DNA of 64,000 nt from an archaeon (GCA_021800035.1 JAJYZJ010000004.1:1-64000); one strand, 5' to 3'; positions 17,618-26,707 are shown, numbered from the stretch's first letter. Made by a program: numbers and translations. The notes: generated from the letters alone by a model not told the origin.

Positions 17618-19569
17618 TCCTTTCGGCCTATTCTGAAATTGCCAAACTCGTCCACTAACAGGTGATAACCGCTCTCGAGCACGACAGTGCTATCTTCTGA
17701 CTCCAGTATCGCAGGGCCCCGAACCCTGTGGCCGCATTCCAGTTTGTTAAGGTTGAATACACGGGTATCTTCTGGCCCGCTTTTATTCCAGCATACCATT
17801 CTTGTTCTCTTAAGTGCGGAATCCAAACTTCCGGGAGAGGTTGATGAGCTTTTGATAAATACAGGCTTACGTGACTCCGCTCGCCAAGTTAGCGAGTAAA
17901 TAAGAGGTCCCAGCTTCTGCCCGGTATGACCCCTAGATCCCCCGAGCACGTCCTGCATCGTTACTGACATATTCTGGCTATAGAGGCTCGACTCGAAGCT
18001 GCCCTGCCGTATATCCAGTCCTTCTCCCGCTATATCCATGGACGCCCGTTCAGTCAGCGCATTTCTCGTTCTTTCAAGCGCCACCTCATCCGGAATTACC
18101 TCTGAATAGTAGCTATGGCTTATATCAAGCATATTGCAACCCATCGCACTGAATTCCGAAGAGAACGGGAATACGTACGCCGAGCCAATCTCATCGATTA
18201 TGTTCATGAGCGAACAAATATGAAGTGGTCCTCCGCCACCGTAACAAAACATACTCAGGTTTATTTTCTTTTCGAGAAGGAGTGAACGTAACGCCTTGAT
18301 CATACTCTCCTCGGCTGCTTCTCTTATCGCCCAGCTCGCCTCAAGCAGGTTCAAACCGAGCGGATCGGCTACTTCCTTTCTTATCGCCGCTTCCGCCTTT
18401 TCTGTGCTTAGTTGAATCCGTCCTCCAAGGAAGTTCGAGGGGTCTAGCAAACCCAGAATCAAGTTTGCGTCAGTTAGGGTGGGTTCAGTGCCACCTCTAC
18501 CAAAGCAGGCAGGGCCGGGGGTGGAACCCGCGCTTCTGGGTCCCACTTGTATCCTCCCATCGACTACCCTGACCAGCGAGCCCTCACCCACTGGGGCTGA
18601 ACGCAGTCGAACCATGGGCTGAAATACGGTCATTCCTTCGAGTTCGGTATAGGGAGTTAGTAGGCTTCCTTCTCCGACTAGAGCGCAATCCAGACTCGTG
18701 CCACCTATATCCATTGTAAGCACTTCTTGCAGGCCGTAGAGTTGCTTTCCAAGCAGTCTTGCGCCCAGAACACCTGCAGCAGGGCCAGACCCTATTGACC
18801 CTGCCGCACTTGCCCATGGGATTGTAGAAAGCGTGCCATCCGACTTGACGAGCAGAAGCGGATGCCTGTGGGAATTGGCTTTCAGAAAATCTTCAGCTCT
18901 ATAGAGATACGTTCGCATTGAATGATGGACATAGGCTCCCACAATGCTCGTGCAAGTCCTCACACGGTCGTCGCTTATTTTGGCCATTTCGTGGGAGAGA
19001 AATATTGGAACTCTACCAAGATACTGTGGCGGATATTCGTTCCTGACCAAGTCTCTAACTGCTAGCTCGGCCGCGGGATCGTCAAATGATCCCTTGAGTG
19101 CAACGACTACTGCCCTCGCCCCATGATCCACGAGCCAGTCCAGAGTTTCGCGCGTCTTGGTCATATTGAGTTGAGCTACTTTCCCCCCTTCCGACTTCTC
19201 CAATATTTCGACCCCTCTGATGAGCTCTGAATCCACAAATGTTCTGGCCTCAGGGCCGCTCCCATACACGTCGCTTTCGTGTCCCGCGGTCACTAAAAGG
19301 CCGATTTTTGTACCTGTCCTCGTTATTATTGCATTAGTTGAAATCGTCTGCGAATACCTGATATCCTCACACGCAGATAGAAAGTCGGCCAGCGGCATTT
19401 GAAGTTTTTCAGCCTCCGCTTCAAGTACTTCCCTGAAACAAACAGTCAGATCGAATGGAGTCGTGAGTACTTTCGCCTTCGTGGTTTTCCCAGTCGCATT
19501 GTTCATAACAATACTATCAGTGAAGGTGCCACCGGTATCAATGCCGACGGTATAGGTCAACAGGTTCAC
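17614..19569 (-). CDS. HyuA/AcxA-type alpha subunit (ketone carboxylase or hydantoinase/oxoprolinase)
   Basis: The 651-residue protein of the ATP-dependent hydantoinase A / acetone carboxylase family has an N-terminal phosphate-binding motif VGIDTGGTFTDS, a central segment MDIGGTSLDCAL (second phosphate loop), and CYGGGGPLH near 440. I take the GTG at 19569 as start because it overlaps the HyuB stop by four bases (GTGA) and leaves the motif five residues in; a longer GTG start at 19590 exists. It is one of two different HyuA-type proteins in this cluster, flanking HyuB, the plan seen in acetophenone carboxylase. The alternative is amidase-type cleavage of a cyclic amide. Confidence 0.85.
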   Translation of the reverse strand: MNLLTYTVGIDTGGTFTDSIVMNNATGKTTKAKVLTTPFDLTVCFREVLEAEAEKLQMPLADFLSACEDIRYSQTISTNAIITRTGTKIGLLVTAGHESDVYGSGPEARTFVDSELIRGVEILEKSEGGKVAQLNMTKTRETLDWLVDHGARAVVVALKGSFDDPAAELAVRDLVRNEYPPQYLGRVPIFLSHEMAKISDDRVRTCTSIVGAYVHHSMRTYLYRAEDFLKANSHRHPLLLVKSDGTLSTIPWASAAGSIGSGPAAGVLGARLLGKQLYGLQEVLTMDIGGTSLDCALVGEGSLLTPYTELEGMTVFQPMVRLRSAPVGEGSLVRVVDGRIQVGPRSAGSTPGPACFGRGGTEPTLTDANLILGLLDPSNFLGGRIQLSTEKAEAAIRKEVADPLGLNLLEASWAIREAAEESMIKALRSLLLEKKINLSMFCYGGGGPLHICSLMNIIDEIGSAYVFPFSSEFSAMGCNMLDISHSYYSEVIPDEVALERTRNALTERASMDIAGEGLDIRQGSFESSLYSQNMSVTMQDVLGGSRGHTGQKLGPLIYSLTWRAESRKPVFIKSSSTSPGSLDSALKRTRMVCWNKSGPEDTRVFNLNKLECGHRVRGPAILESEDSTVVLESGYHLLVDEFGNFRIGRKE

Positions 19570-21614
19570 ACCGGAAAAGGCACTGGCCACTCTCCGTAAA
19601 ACCTCAGCGCGGTATCGGGTGGCCTAAGCTTGTTCCACTCTCTTTCGAAGCTCTCGAATGGAGTGCCTCTTTTTCTCCTTTCCAGTCTTTCGATTTTTCT
19701 GCGCTCTTCAGTTGCCTTTCCATCAATATGGAGACCATCTTGTTCAAACACAACCATGTACACGTTTTCGGCTGCCCATTTCGACACTCTCCCAGTTTCG
19801 ACATCTCTAAGCACCAAATTCGGGTCTCTCTCGATCGGATCCCCGTATCCTCCGCCTCCACCGCTACACTGAGCCACTAGCCCTCCCTTGCGTATAGCTC
19901 TGGTTGGTGTCGAATTGGGTTGTATTCTGATACCCGCATCTTGTCTGATTAGCCTCACTAGTGACGTATCCGACGTCGGAACCTTGCTGTCGGTGGAATA
20001 GAGCGAGCTCGCGTCGTCTACGGTTACAACTGGTCTAGTCCCCGCGGGGTAGCCCCCGAAAACTCCATGGGCCACAGGAAACCTTTGGCCAACTCCAATG
20101 GTCGTAAGGGATATCGTTTCCGAGTTATGTATCATGTAACCAAACGAAACGCCTGTGCCTCCCCTATACTTACCAGGCCCCCCTCCATCGGGAGTAAAAC
20201 TTCTCCATACTGTGAGCACGGGGTAGGCCGATTCGTCCTGTTCGCAGTCGGCGGCCTCTGCGTAACCGCAGTACCAGAATCCAGCAGAGTCTACTCCGTC
20301 TCTGCTAAATCTCGCGCCTCCACCTCTCGAATTCCCTATTGCGATAAGGTGAGTGGTCACCTCTTTCCCCCACTGGTTTTTTCCGGAAACCCCTAGCGCC
20401 CTCAAGCCTCCATTGAGGGGTAGTGCCAAGTACTCTTCCTTCCTGTATTCAGACACGTTATAGAGAGCCTTGATAAACAGAATTTGTAGCGCGCTTATGA
20501 CCACTGGCAGAAGATATACAACATGGGAGACAGCCGCATCTTGTTTGGCATTCAGACATGAGCCAGGTGTAGTCTTGAACTCGAATGGCACAAGACAACC
20601 TGAGCTCGCCGGTACATCACTCAGCAGGTACTGAAATACCAAGCTTGCGAATACTGCTTCGACCGTGTGCTCGAACGAGTTGTAAGGGCCTGGGGTCTGT
20701 GGAGACGCGTGCGTTAGGTCGAACACCATCCTGTCCTTCTTCTTCGTAAGTGAGATGGGTAGTCTCAGGAGGCCCTCCCCAAACCCAACTGTGTCGAGAA
20801 AGGCAACGTGTCTGTAAGTTCCGTCGGGAATCTTGCTTATTCGCTCCTTGACAGACTCCGCAGTATCGATAATCATCTTTCTCAGAGTACCCAAGACAAA
20901 CTCCGCCCCCTTTTTTTCGACAATTTCAAGAATTCTCTTCCTCAGGGTGAGGCAGGCTGCCACTCTAGCAGCTAGGTCATTCGTCATCATCAGTGGATAT
21001 CTAACGTTGTTTTCGAACAATTCAATTATGTCGCTCTTTAACTTGAACTGTTCGCCAATTTTGATTGGGGGGACCTTCAGACCCTCATCATATCTCGACC
21101 TTGCGGTGCTCGGCATCCCACCCGGCTCGGTTGCACCAGTTTCCGGTTCATGTGACGCAGAAGCTACCCACGCTATAATTCGTCCAGCCCAGTAAATAGG
21201 CATGAAAGTTATCATGTCAGGATTATGAATGCCTCCGTAGACTGCTTCGTTGCAGAAAAATATGTCCCCATCCTTTACTCCTACCATTGGATCGTCAAGA
21301 TAGTGTTTGAGCACGAATTTTATGGGAATTATTCCGGTTACGACATGAAGGTAGGTCCCTACTTCTGCAATTGACAGGTCTCCGTTAGCTGTGTATACTC
21401 CGTGCGCGGTATCGCCCGCCCGAATGAGCGTAGAAATGCCCAGCTTTTGAAGCACTTCCCTCGACTCTCTGCACGCCAATTCTACTCTCATAGTATAGAT
21501 TGAATAATCAACCCGGTCGAGCTTTGACATCGCGGCCAATTCTTCGGCGGTCGGAGGTTCAGGCTTGAACCGACCTTCTTTTACCAGTTCCAAGTCAACC
21601 GGCAAGCTGGTCAC
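19566..21614 (-). CDS. HyuB/AcxB-type beta subunit (ketone carboxylase or hydantoinase)
   Basis: The 682-residue hydantoinase B / acetone carboxylase family subunit has GDIFFCNEAVYGGIHNPDM near 125, the conserved block around the metal-binding site, HASPQTPGPYN near 310, and the closing GGGGGYGDPIERDP near 590. The start is set at GTG 21614, which overlaps the stop of the upstream HyuA-type gene by four bases (GTGA); a TTG at 21635 would add seven residues. It forms a complex with HyuA-type subunits. In acetone and acetophenone carboxylases this chain carries part of the carboxylation site (family knowledge). Its placement between two HyuA genes is notable. Confidence 0.87.
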   Translation of the reverse strand: MTSLPVDLELVKEGRFKPEPPTAEELAAMSKLDRVDYSIYTMRVELACRESREVLQKLGISTLIRAGDTAHGVYTANGDLSIAEVGTYLHVVTGIIPIKFVLKHYLDDPMVGVKDGDIFFCNEAVYGGIHNPDMITFMPIYWAGRIIAWVASASHEPETGATEPGGMPSTARSRYDEGLKVPPIKIGEQFKLKSDIIELFENNVRYPLMMTNDLAARVAACLTLRKRILEIVEKKGAEFVLGTLRKMIIDTAESVKERISKIPDGTYRHVAFLDTVGFGEGLLRLPISLTKKKDRMVFDLTHASPQTPGPYNSFEHTVEAVFASLVFQYLLSDVPASSGCLVPFEFKTTPGSCLNAKQDAAVSHVVYLLPVVISALQILFIKALYNVSEYRKEEYLALPLNGGLRALGVSGKNQWGKEVTTHLIAIGNSRGGGARFSRDGVDSAGFWYCGYAEAADCEQDESAYPVLTVWRSFTPDGGGPGKYRGGTGVSFGYMIHNSETISLTTIGVGQRFPVAHGVFGGYPAGTRPVVTVDDASSLYSTDSKVPTSDTSLVRLIRQDAGIRIQPNSTPTRAIRKGGLVAQCSGGGGGYGDPIERDPNLVLRDVETGRVSKWAAENVYMVVFEQDGLHIDGKATEERRKIERLERRKRGTPFESFEREWNKLRPPDTALRFYGEWPVPFPV

Positions 21615-23749
21615 CTCACTTCCTCGATGATGCAATTGTCAAACCTGTCAACCGAGACCCGTCCTCCTTCCGGAACCACTATCGTGGTATCTTCGCCTTC
21701 GACAATGGCTGGCCCATCAATGGAATTTCCCGGCTCCAACTTGTTCAGGTCGAATATTGGAGTCAGAACAAATCCTGGTTTTGGCCAAAACACTTCCCGC
21801 CTGCCCTTTACTGCTTTGGACGCGTCCGACGACCTAAGTTCATGGCTCTGGAGGGGCATACCTGGTTCAACCGGAGCCTGAGCAAGTAGACGGATGCTCT
21901 CTATTCTGATTATGGCATGAGGAAATGTAATGCCCGCACTTTTTAACAGCTGAGATTTGAACTTCTGTATAATTGCAACTATGTCAGAGGGAGTATTTAC
22001 ACGTGAAACTGGAGAAGGAATTCTCTCAACCATGAGCTGAGTCTCGTATCGCATTTCCAGTTCAAGGGAAGTCACCATTCCGCGCGCATCCAGCCCTTCG
22101 GATGCAATATCCCTGGACGCAATCTCGTGCATCGAATTGACAGTGGCATTGAAAGTATCCGCGCAGGCGCGGTACGATAGCTCCGAATCTTCCTCCGGCG
22201 CTGATAGGGTGATGCCCACACTTCTTTCGTAGATGTGGCGCACATCCAGAAAGGAGGCTCCCAAAGCGTCGAACACTGCGCCAAATCTGAAGCAGTATAT
22301 CGTTCGAGCTCTCACTTGTTTGTTCACTCCGAAACAGTGAACCGGTCCGGCACCGCCGAACGAAAACATCGCAAACTCTCGCGGGTCGTAACCCTTGAGT
22401 GATATGTCCGTCGCGATTTCTGCTCCCATCTTTTCGTCAATCACAGTTTTCACTGCCGATGCCGCCTCCTCAACACTCGCTCCCAGTTTGTCCGCCACCT
22501 TCTCCTTGAAGACTCGGCGAGCCTTGTCTTTGTTCAGCCTGATACGTCCCCCGAGAAAGAATTTATCGTTCAGGTAACCGAGCAGAAGGTCAGCGTCAGT
22601 CACCGTTGGCTCTCTGCCCCCTAGGTCGTAGCAAACAGGTCCTGGATTGGAGCTTGCGCTCGCGGGGCCGACTTCGAGCCTGCCCCCCATTCCTTCATTG
22701 AACCAGGCGATTGAGCCTCCCCCAGCGCCGATTGACTTGTTTTCGATATAAGTTGAATTCACGGCCCACCTGTCAATCACTGGGTTCGACTCGTAATTGC
22801 CGAGCATGCCCTCTGAAATCACGCCCATGTTGAACGTTGTGCCGCCCATTTCTGCGGTAACTATATTCTTCAGGCCGTACAACCTGCCTATTTCCAAGCT
22901 CCCTACCATCCCCGCCACTGGTCCACCGTTGTATGTATCTGTCACCTTGGTCCGGGATAATTTCGCGGTACCTCCCGTATTGTGCACCAACATGAGTGGC
23001 TTCCTGTATCCCATCGACCTTATTTGGGCGCCCAGTTCATTCAGCTGTTCTCCCATCTGCATGTGCAAATAGGCATTCAAAATTGTGAGCATCGTACGGG
23101 GATACTCGAGCCACTTCGGCTGCACCTCACTAGACAGGAATACCGGCACACTTCCCAGATATGCCTCTGGCAGCTCTTCTTCTATCACCTTCGCAACGTA
23201 TTTCTCGTTCGATGGATTCATGAACGACCAGAGGAACGAAATTACGATCCCCCTTGTACCTCTCGTAATTAGCTTACGCAATGCCTCGACCACTTCTGTC
23301 CTTGAGGGTCTAGCAAGAACGTTTCCCATCGAATCTGTCCTCTCCTTTATACCAATTATTGCATCCTCGGAGATCAAGGGGAGGGGGTTGGAAGCAGCCC
23401 CGGTCTTACGCTGGAGGTGCCGCGGCAGTCCGTCCCCCCACTGCCTCGATCTACCTATGAGTATGACGTCTTCTAGACCCGCCGTGGTAAGCAGACCCAG
23501 ACGGGCGCCCTTACGCTGTATCAGATCGTTTAAAGCTAGAGTGGTTGAGTATCGAATAATGCCAGTCTCCTCGAACAGAGTCTGCGCTCCGATTTGGAAT
23601 TGCTTCGAGGCTTCGAGAATCGCATTGACCGCTCCAAGAGATAGGTTGTAAGGCGTTGTGGCGACTTTTCCCCACTTGACTAGGCCGCCTCGGCTTACAA
23701 CCGCTTCCGTAAAGGTACCGCCGATATCTATATCTATGGTTGTCGTCAA
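21611..23749 (-). CDS. Second HyuA/AcxA-type alpha' subunit
   Basis: The 712-residue HyuA-family protein is clearly different in sequence from the one at 17614-19569, so it is not a recent duplicate. The first phosphate motif is IDIDIGGTFTEAV (Glu in place of the usual Asp after T), the second is TAEMGGTTFNMGV (Glu and Asn where the other copy has Asp), and the FSFGGAGPVHC block is present. These changes suggest that the two HyuA chains have different tasks, as in the alpha/alpha' pair of acetophenone carboxylase, where separate chains handle phosphorylation. It starts with TTG. The gap to the gamma-like gene upstream is 261 bases. Confidence 0.85.
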   Translation of the reverse strand: MTTTIDIDIGGTFTEAVVSRGGLVKWGKVATTPYNLSLGAVNAILEASKQFQIGAQTLFEETGIIRYSTTLALNDLIQRKGARLGLLTTAGLEDVILIGRSRQWGDGLPRHLQRKTGAASNPLPLISEDAIIGIKERTDSMGNVLARPSRTEVVEALRKLITRGTRGIVISFLWSFMNPSNEKYVAKVIEEELPEAYLGSVPVFLSSEVQPKWLEYPRTMLTILNAYLHMQMGEQLNELGAQIRSMGYRKPLMLVHNTGGTAKLSRTKVTDTYNGGPVAGMVGSLEIGRLYGLKNIVTAEMGGTTFNMGVISEGMLGNYESNPVIDRWAVNSTYIENKSIGAGGGSIAWFNEGMGGRLEVGPASASSNPGPVCYDLGGREPTVTDADLLLGYLNDKFFLGGRIRLNKDKARRVFKEKVADKLGASVEEAASAVKTVIDEKMGAEIATDISLKGYDPREFAMFSFGGAGPVHCFGVNKQVRARTIYCFRFGAVFDALGASFLDVRHIYERSVGITLSAPEEDSELSYRACADTFNATVNSMHEIASRDIASEGLDARGMVTSLELEMRYETQLMVERIPSPVSRVNTPSDIVAIIQKFKSQLLKSAGITFPHAIIRIESIRLLAQAPVEPGMPLQSHELRSSDASKAVKGRREVFWPKPGFVLTPIFDLNKLEPGNSIDGPAIVEGEDTTIVVPEGGRVSVDRFDNCIIEEVR

Positions 23750-24010
23750 TGGTCAACTGCCCTACCTACAAGCGCTTTCTCGTGAGTCGTCCGATTTTCT
23801 GGCACTGGGCGGGTCATTTGCGCGACATCCCAGATGGCGGCGTCGAATGAGTCCCCTTGCGAGTAATGCTTGCCAGTATACTGGGTGAGGGCCGCCACTT
23901 TCGTTCCTCCGAAAGGCTCCAAGGGCGAAGTTGGCTCTTGTAAATATGCTGATGAAAGTTCAAATCAACCGCCTTTGCCGATGGCTACAGAGAGGCACCA
24001 ACTCAAAGAG

Positions 24011-24376
24011 TCATCTCTGGCTGGCATCCGCCGAGGTCAGGGGTTGGCTGAAACCATGCTTCGACTTCAGGTCATCGATGTCAATCTGCAGATCGTGCGT
24101 AATAGGGTGGCCCGGAGGAAGCGCCTCGCACTCGAGCATAATGCCGCAGCTAGGACAATAATACTCAAGAATCTTGCACCAATTCGGGTCGGGTGCAAAG
24201 GTAAGGTCTGCAGCGGTAACTTGCGGGTAAACTTCCCTTGGGTCCCTAGGATAGACGAGACACCCTTTCTTGTAGTTCTCACGAGCCGGTCCCAGATTCC
24301 ATCCGCACCTATTGCACACCCACGACTCGTCATCGAATTCAATATCTAGATATTCGGTGATCTTGACTCTGTTCAA
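24011..24376 (-). CDS. Acetone/acetophenone carboxylase gamma-like zinc protein
   Basis: This 121-residue protein carries two Cys pairs: C21/C24 in WVCNRCGWNLG and C74/C77 in YYCPSCGIML, with an intervening VYPRDPREVYP segment. This is the layout of the small gamma subunit of acetone carboxylase and its acetophenone carboxylase relative (a split zinc ribbon whose end reads YCPxCG.ML). Together with the adjacent HyuA-HyuB-HyuA genes it is the main argument that the complex is a ketone carboxylase and not a hydantoinase or oxoprolinase, which have no such subunit. The gene lies between the CoA-transferase genes and the alpha' subunit. Confidence 0.75.
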   Translation of the reverse strand: MNRVKITEYLDIEFDDESWVCNRCGWNLGPARENYKKGCLVYPRDPREVYPQVTAADLTFAPDPNWCKILEYYCPSCGIMLECEALPPGHPITHDLQIDIDDLKSKHGFSQPLTSADASQR

Positions 24377-24475
24377 TTATACCATCACTTAAAACGAGCC
24401 TGCCATTCCCGGTTTATCAGGTTGGCGCGAAGCTCCGAGCAGCACTTCCCCCAACTGGGCCGAAGATCTGTTCGT

Positions 24476-25141
24476 TCAGTAACTCGCACTGTGCGAATCA
24501 TCACAGGAAATGACTCTGAAGGGTGCTCCCGTTTTCCGGGCCACGTCCTCTACCGACAACCCTGGGCTCAAATCTCTCAGTACGAGACCTTGCGCAGTGA
24601 CATCGAAGACGGCCAATTCAGTGTATATTCTTGACACGGCTCTTTTTGCGGTCAACGGAAAGGTGCACTCTTTGACAATCTTTGGATTGCCATCTTTTGT
24701 GGTCTGGGTCATCATCACCCAAAGTCTTTTCGCGCCTACTGCAAGGTCGGCTGCCCCCCCGACTCCACCTATCTTCTGACTCGGCATTTTCCAGTTCGCG
24801 AGGTCTCCATACTGTGATACTTGGTAGGCGCCTACAACCGCTAGATCAAGGTGCTTTCCCCGGACGATAGTGAATGACACTGAACTATCGAAAAAGCAGC
24901 CTCCGCGATTTACGGTCGCGAATTGTTTCCCGGCATTTACTATGTCCGGGTCTTCTTGCCCAGGCGCTGGCGAGGGACCCAATCCCAAGATTCCGTTTTC
25001 ACTGTGGAACATCACTTCTAAGTCTGCTCTTATATGATTTAGGACGCTTAGCGGACTGCCGACACCCAAATTTACGTACCATCCGTCTTCGAGGTCTCGG
25101 GCTACTCGTTCTGCAATCTGGTCCTCGGTAAGTATTGGCAT
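24476..25141 (-). CDS. 3-oxoacid CoA-transferase, subunit B
   Basis: The 221-residue family I CoA-transferase beta subunit has the catalytic Glu in HSENGILGLGP near residue 48, the oxyanion block VNLGVGSPLSVLN at the start, QKIGGVGGAADL near 130, and the terminal TGAPFRVIS. It lies seven bases after subunit A. It would form a 3-oxoacyl-CoA from a 3-oxoacid and a donor such as succinyl-CoA or acetyl-CoA. Its place next to a ketone-carboxylase-like set, whose product would be a 3-oxoacid, makes metabolic sense; acetoacetate and 3-oxoadipate are the known substrates of relatives. Confidence 0.92.
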   Translation of the reverse strand: MPILTEDQIAERVARDLEDGWYVNLGVGSPLSVLNHIRADLEVMFHSENGILGLGPSPAPGQEDPDIVNAGKQFATVNRGGCFFDSSVSFTIVRGKHLDLAVVGAYQVSQYGDLANWKMPSQKIGGVGGAADLAVGAKRLWVMMTQTTKDGNPKIVKECTFPLTAKRAVSRIYTELAVFDVTAQGLVLRDLSPGLSVEDVARKTGAPFRVISCDDSHSASY

Positions 25142-25148
25142 TTATCAT

Positions 25149-25805
25149 TCACCTCGGTTCCTCGGACATTTCAATGACTCTGTCTACAAAGATTCCAGGG
25201 GTATGCACTACTTCTGGGGGAATACCTTCCTGCTCAATCCTTTCACATTGCGCTATTGTTATACTGCCTGCACTAGCCATAATCTGATTGAAATTCCGGG
25301 CAGTCCCTTTATAGACTAGGTTTCCCCAATGATCGGCTCTCTGGCATTTGATGAGTGCGAAGTCAGCGGTGAGGGCGCTCTCTACAAGGTAATCTCGACC
25401 GTGTACTGAGATTGTGATCTTTCCCTCTGAAAAGTAGGTGCCCACTCCTGTGGGCGTAAGAATTCCTCCGAGTCCAGCTCCACCGGCTCTGATTCTTTCT
25501 ACTAGCGTGCCCTGCGGAACTAGCTCTAGGTCAACCTCGCCCTCTTCTAGCAGCTGTTTGACTCTATCGGAACCCGGCACGGTGGGATAGGAGCAGATGA
25601 GTTTACGGACCTGACCGCGCAGAATCAGCATTCCTAACCCAGCTTTATCTCTTCCAGCATTATTGGAAATCACAGTGAGACCCTTTACTCCCTTCTCCGA
25701 CACTGCTTCCACCAGTTTGTTCGGAGTCCCAGCTTCTCCAAACCCCCCGATTAGCAGGCTTGAACCGTCCTTTATACCGCTAACAGCTTCAGAAACTGAA
25801 CCCAC
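25149..25805 (-). CDS. 3-oxoacid CoA-transferase, subunit A
   Basis: The 218-residue family I CoA-transferase alpha subunit has the hallmark GGFGEAGTP near residue 20, SNNAGRDKAGLG, and the ERIRAGGAGLGG and TPTGVGTYF blocks. The only standard start is GTG at 25805, but the family-typical N-terminus MNKVVGS is encoded four codons further up, with ATA at 25817-25815 in the place of the ATG. That ATA overlaps the TAA of the upstream amidohydrolase in the way an ATGA overlap would. The start may therefore be the GTG or, less likely, the AUA. Partner: subunit B, seven bases downstream. Confidence 0.92.
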   Translation of the reverse strand: MGSVSEAVSGIKDGSSLLIGGFGEAGTPNKLVEAVSEKGVKGLTVISNNAGRDKAGLGMLILRGQVRKLICSYPTVPGSDRVKQLLEEGEVDLELVPQGTLVERIRAGGAGLGGILTPTGVGTYFSEGKITISVHGRDYLVESALTADFALIKCQRADHWGNLVYKGTARNFNQIMASAGSITIAQCERIEQEGIPPEVVHTPGIFVDRVIEMSEEPR

Positions 25806-25813
25806 TACTTTGT

Positions 25814-26707
25814 TTATCGTACACTGGTCTCCTCGGGACTACCATCAAACAGTCGGACAGCGTTATCGTGCAATATTTTCTTCCTGACTTCGTCGCGTAT
25901 CGGCAAGTCCGCAAATTCCTTAAGCCATCGCTCGGGGTTCATCAGAGGAAAATCCGACCCAAACATCACTTTATCTTGCAGGAGCGTGTTTGCGTACTGA
26001 ACGAGTGATTCAGGAAAATATTTGGGCGCCCAGCCGGACAGGTCGATATACACGTTGGATTTGTGTCTCGCTACGGCAAGCATTTCTTCTTGCCAAGGCC
26101 ATGAGGGGTGCGCTCCGATTATCCTAAGTTTTGGAAACTCGGCAGCTACATCATCCAAGTACGGAATCGGTCTTCCAAACTTTAGGCGAATTCCTTGTCC
26201 ACCCGGCGTACCGGCTCCTATTCCGGTCGTGCCTGTATGAAAAATTACAATCAGGTTTAACTCCTGACAAAGTTCGTAGATTGGTGCGAATCTCTTGTCG
26301 TTAGGAAAGAATGCTTGAGAAAGCGGCTGGAATTTTACTCCTCTAAGGCCAAGCTCTGTCGCGCAGCGCCTGATTTCCTTGAGCGCAGCTTTGCCTTTCC
26401 AAGGGTCCACGCTTGCGAATCCGATAAAAACGTCGGGGTAGCTGCGGACCGCCTGAGCCACCTCGTCATTGGAGATTTTCAGTCCTGTCTGCGACTCTTG
26501 GTCCACGTCGAAGATCACTGCGCGGTAGCCAATTCTCCGGTAAAGAGAAGCAATGTCGTCAACTCCCTGCGCTTGCGGGGCCGTCTTGAAGTATGCTTGG
26601 GCGGCTGCGAGCCGGGGATCAGTTACAGTCCTTCGGTCGCCTGTCCTGAGATGGACATGCACATCTATCCCTTTAGAACCAGAGTCCTTGCTATCTGTTC
26701 CTTCCAC
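25814..26707 (-). CDS. Metal-dependent amidohydrolase (COG2159 / ACMSD-like), first gene of the cluster
   Basis: The 297-residue amidohydrolase has DVHVH (His17, His19), IFHTGTTG near 170, GAHPSWPW near 195 and the catalytic Asp in MFGSDFPL near 253. It is a paralogue of the protein at 3582-4433 and shares runs such as GFASVDP and LSGW/LSGY, but it has a longer N-terminus. The start is GTG at 26707, with a TATA box about 31 bases before it. It begins the minus-strand cluster and its stop touches the CoA-transferase A start. A hydrolase or decarboxylase acting on the substrate or product of the carboxylase pathway is plausible but unproven. Confidence 0.87.
   Translation of the reverse strand: MEGTDSKDSGSKGIDVHVHLRTGDRRTVTDPRLAAAQAYFKTAPQAQGVDDIASLYRRIGYRAVIFDVDQESQTGLKISNDEVAQAVRSYPDVFIGFASVDPWKGKAALKEIRRCATELGLRGVKFQPLSQAFFPNDKRFAPIYELCQELNLIVIFHTGTTGIGAGTPGGQGIRLKFGRPIPYLDDVAAEFPKLRIIGAHPSWPWQEEMLAVARHKSNVYIDLSGWAPKYFPESLVQYANTLLQDKVMFGSDFPLMNPERWLKEFADLPIRDEVRKKILHDNAVRLFDGSPEETSVR

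Noticed and set aside
17614-21614. Simple hydantoinase or 5-oxoprolinase annotation of the HyuA/HyuB pair
   Set aside because: Possible from these two chains alone, but the second HyuA and the gamma-like zinc protein in the same run point more to a ketone carboxylase; kept as the main alternative.
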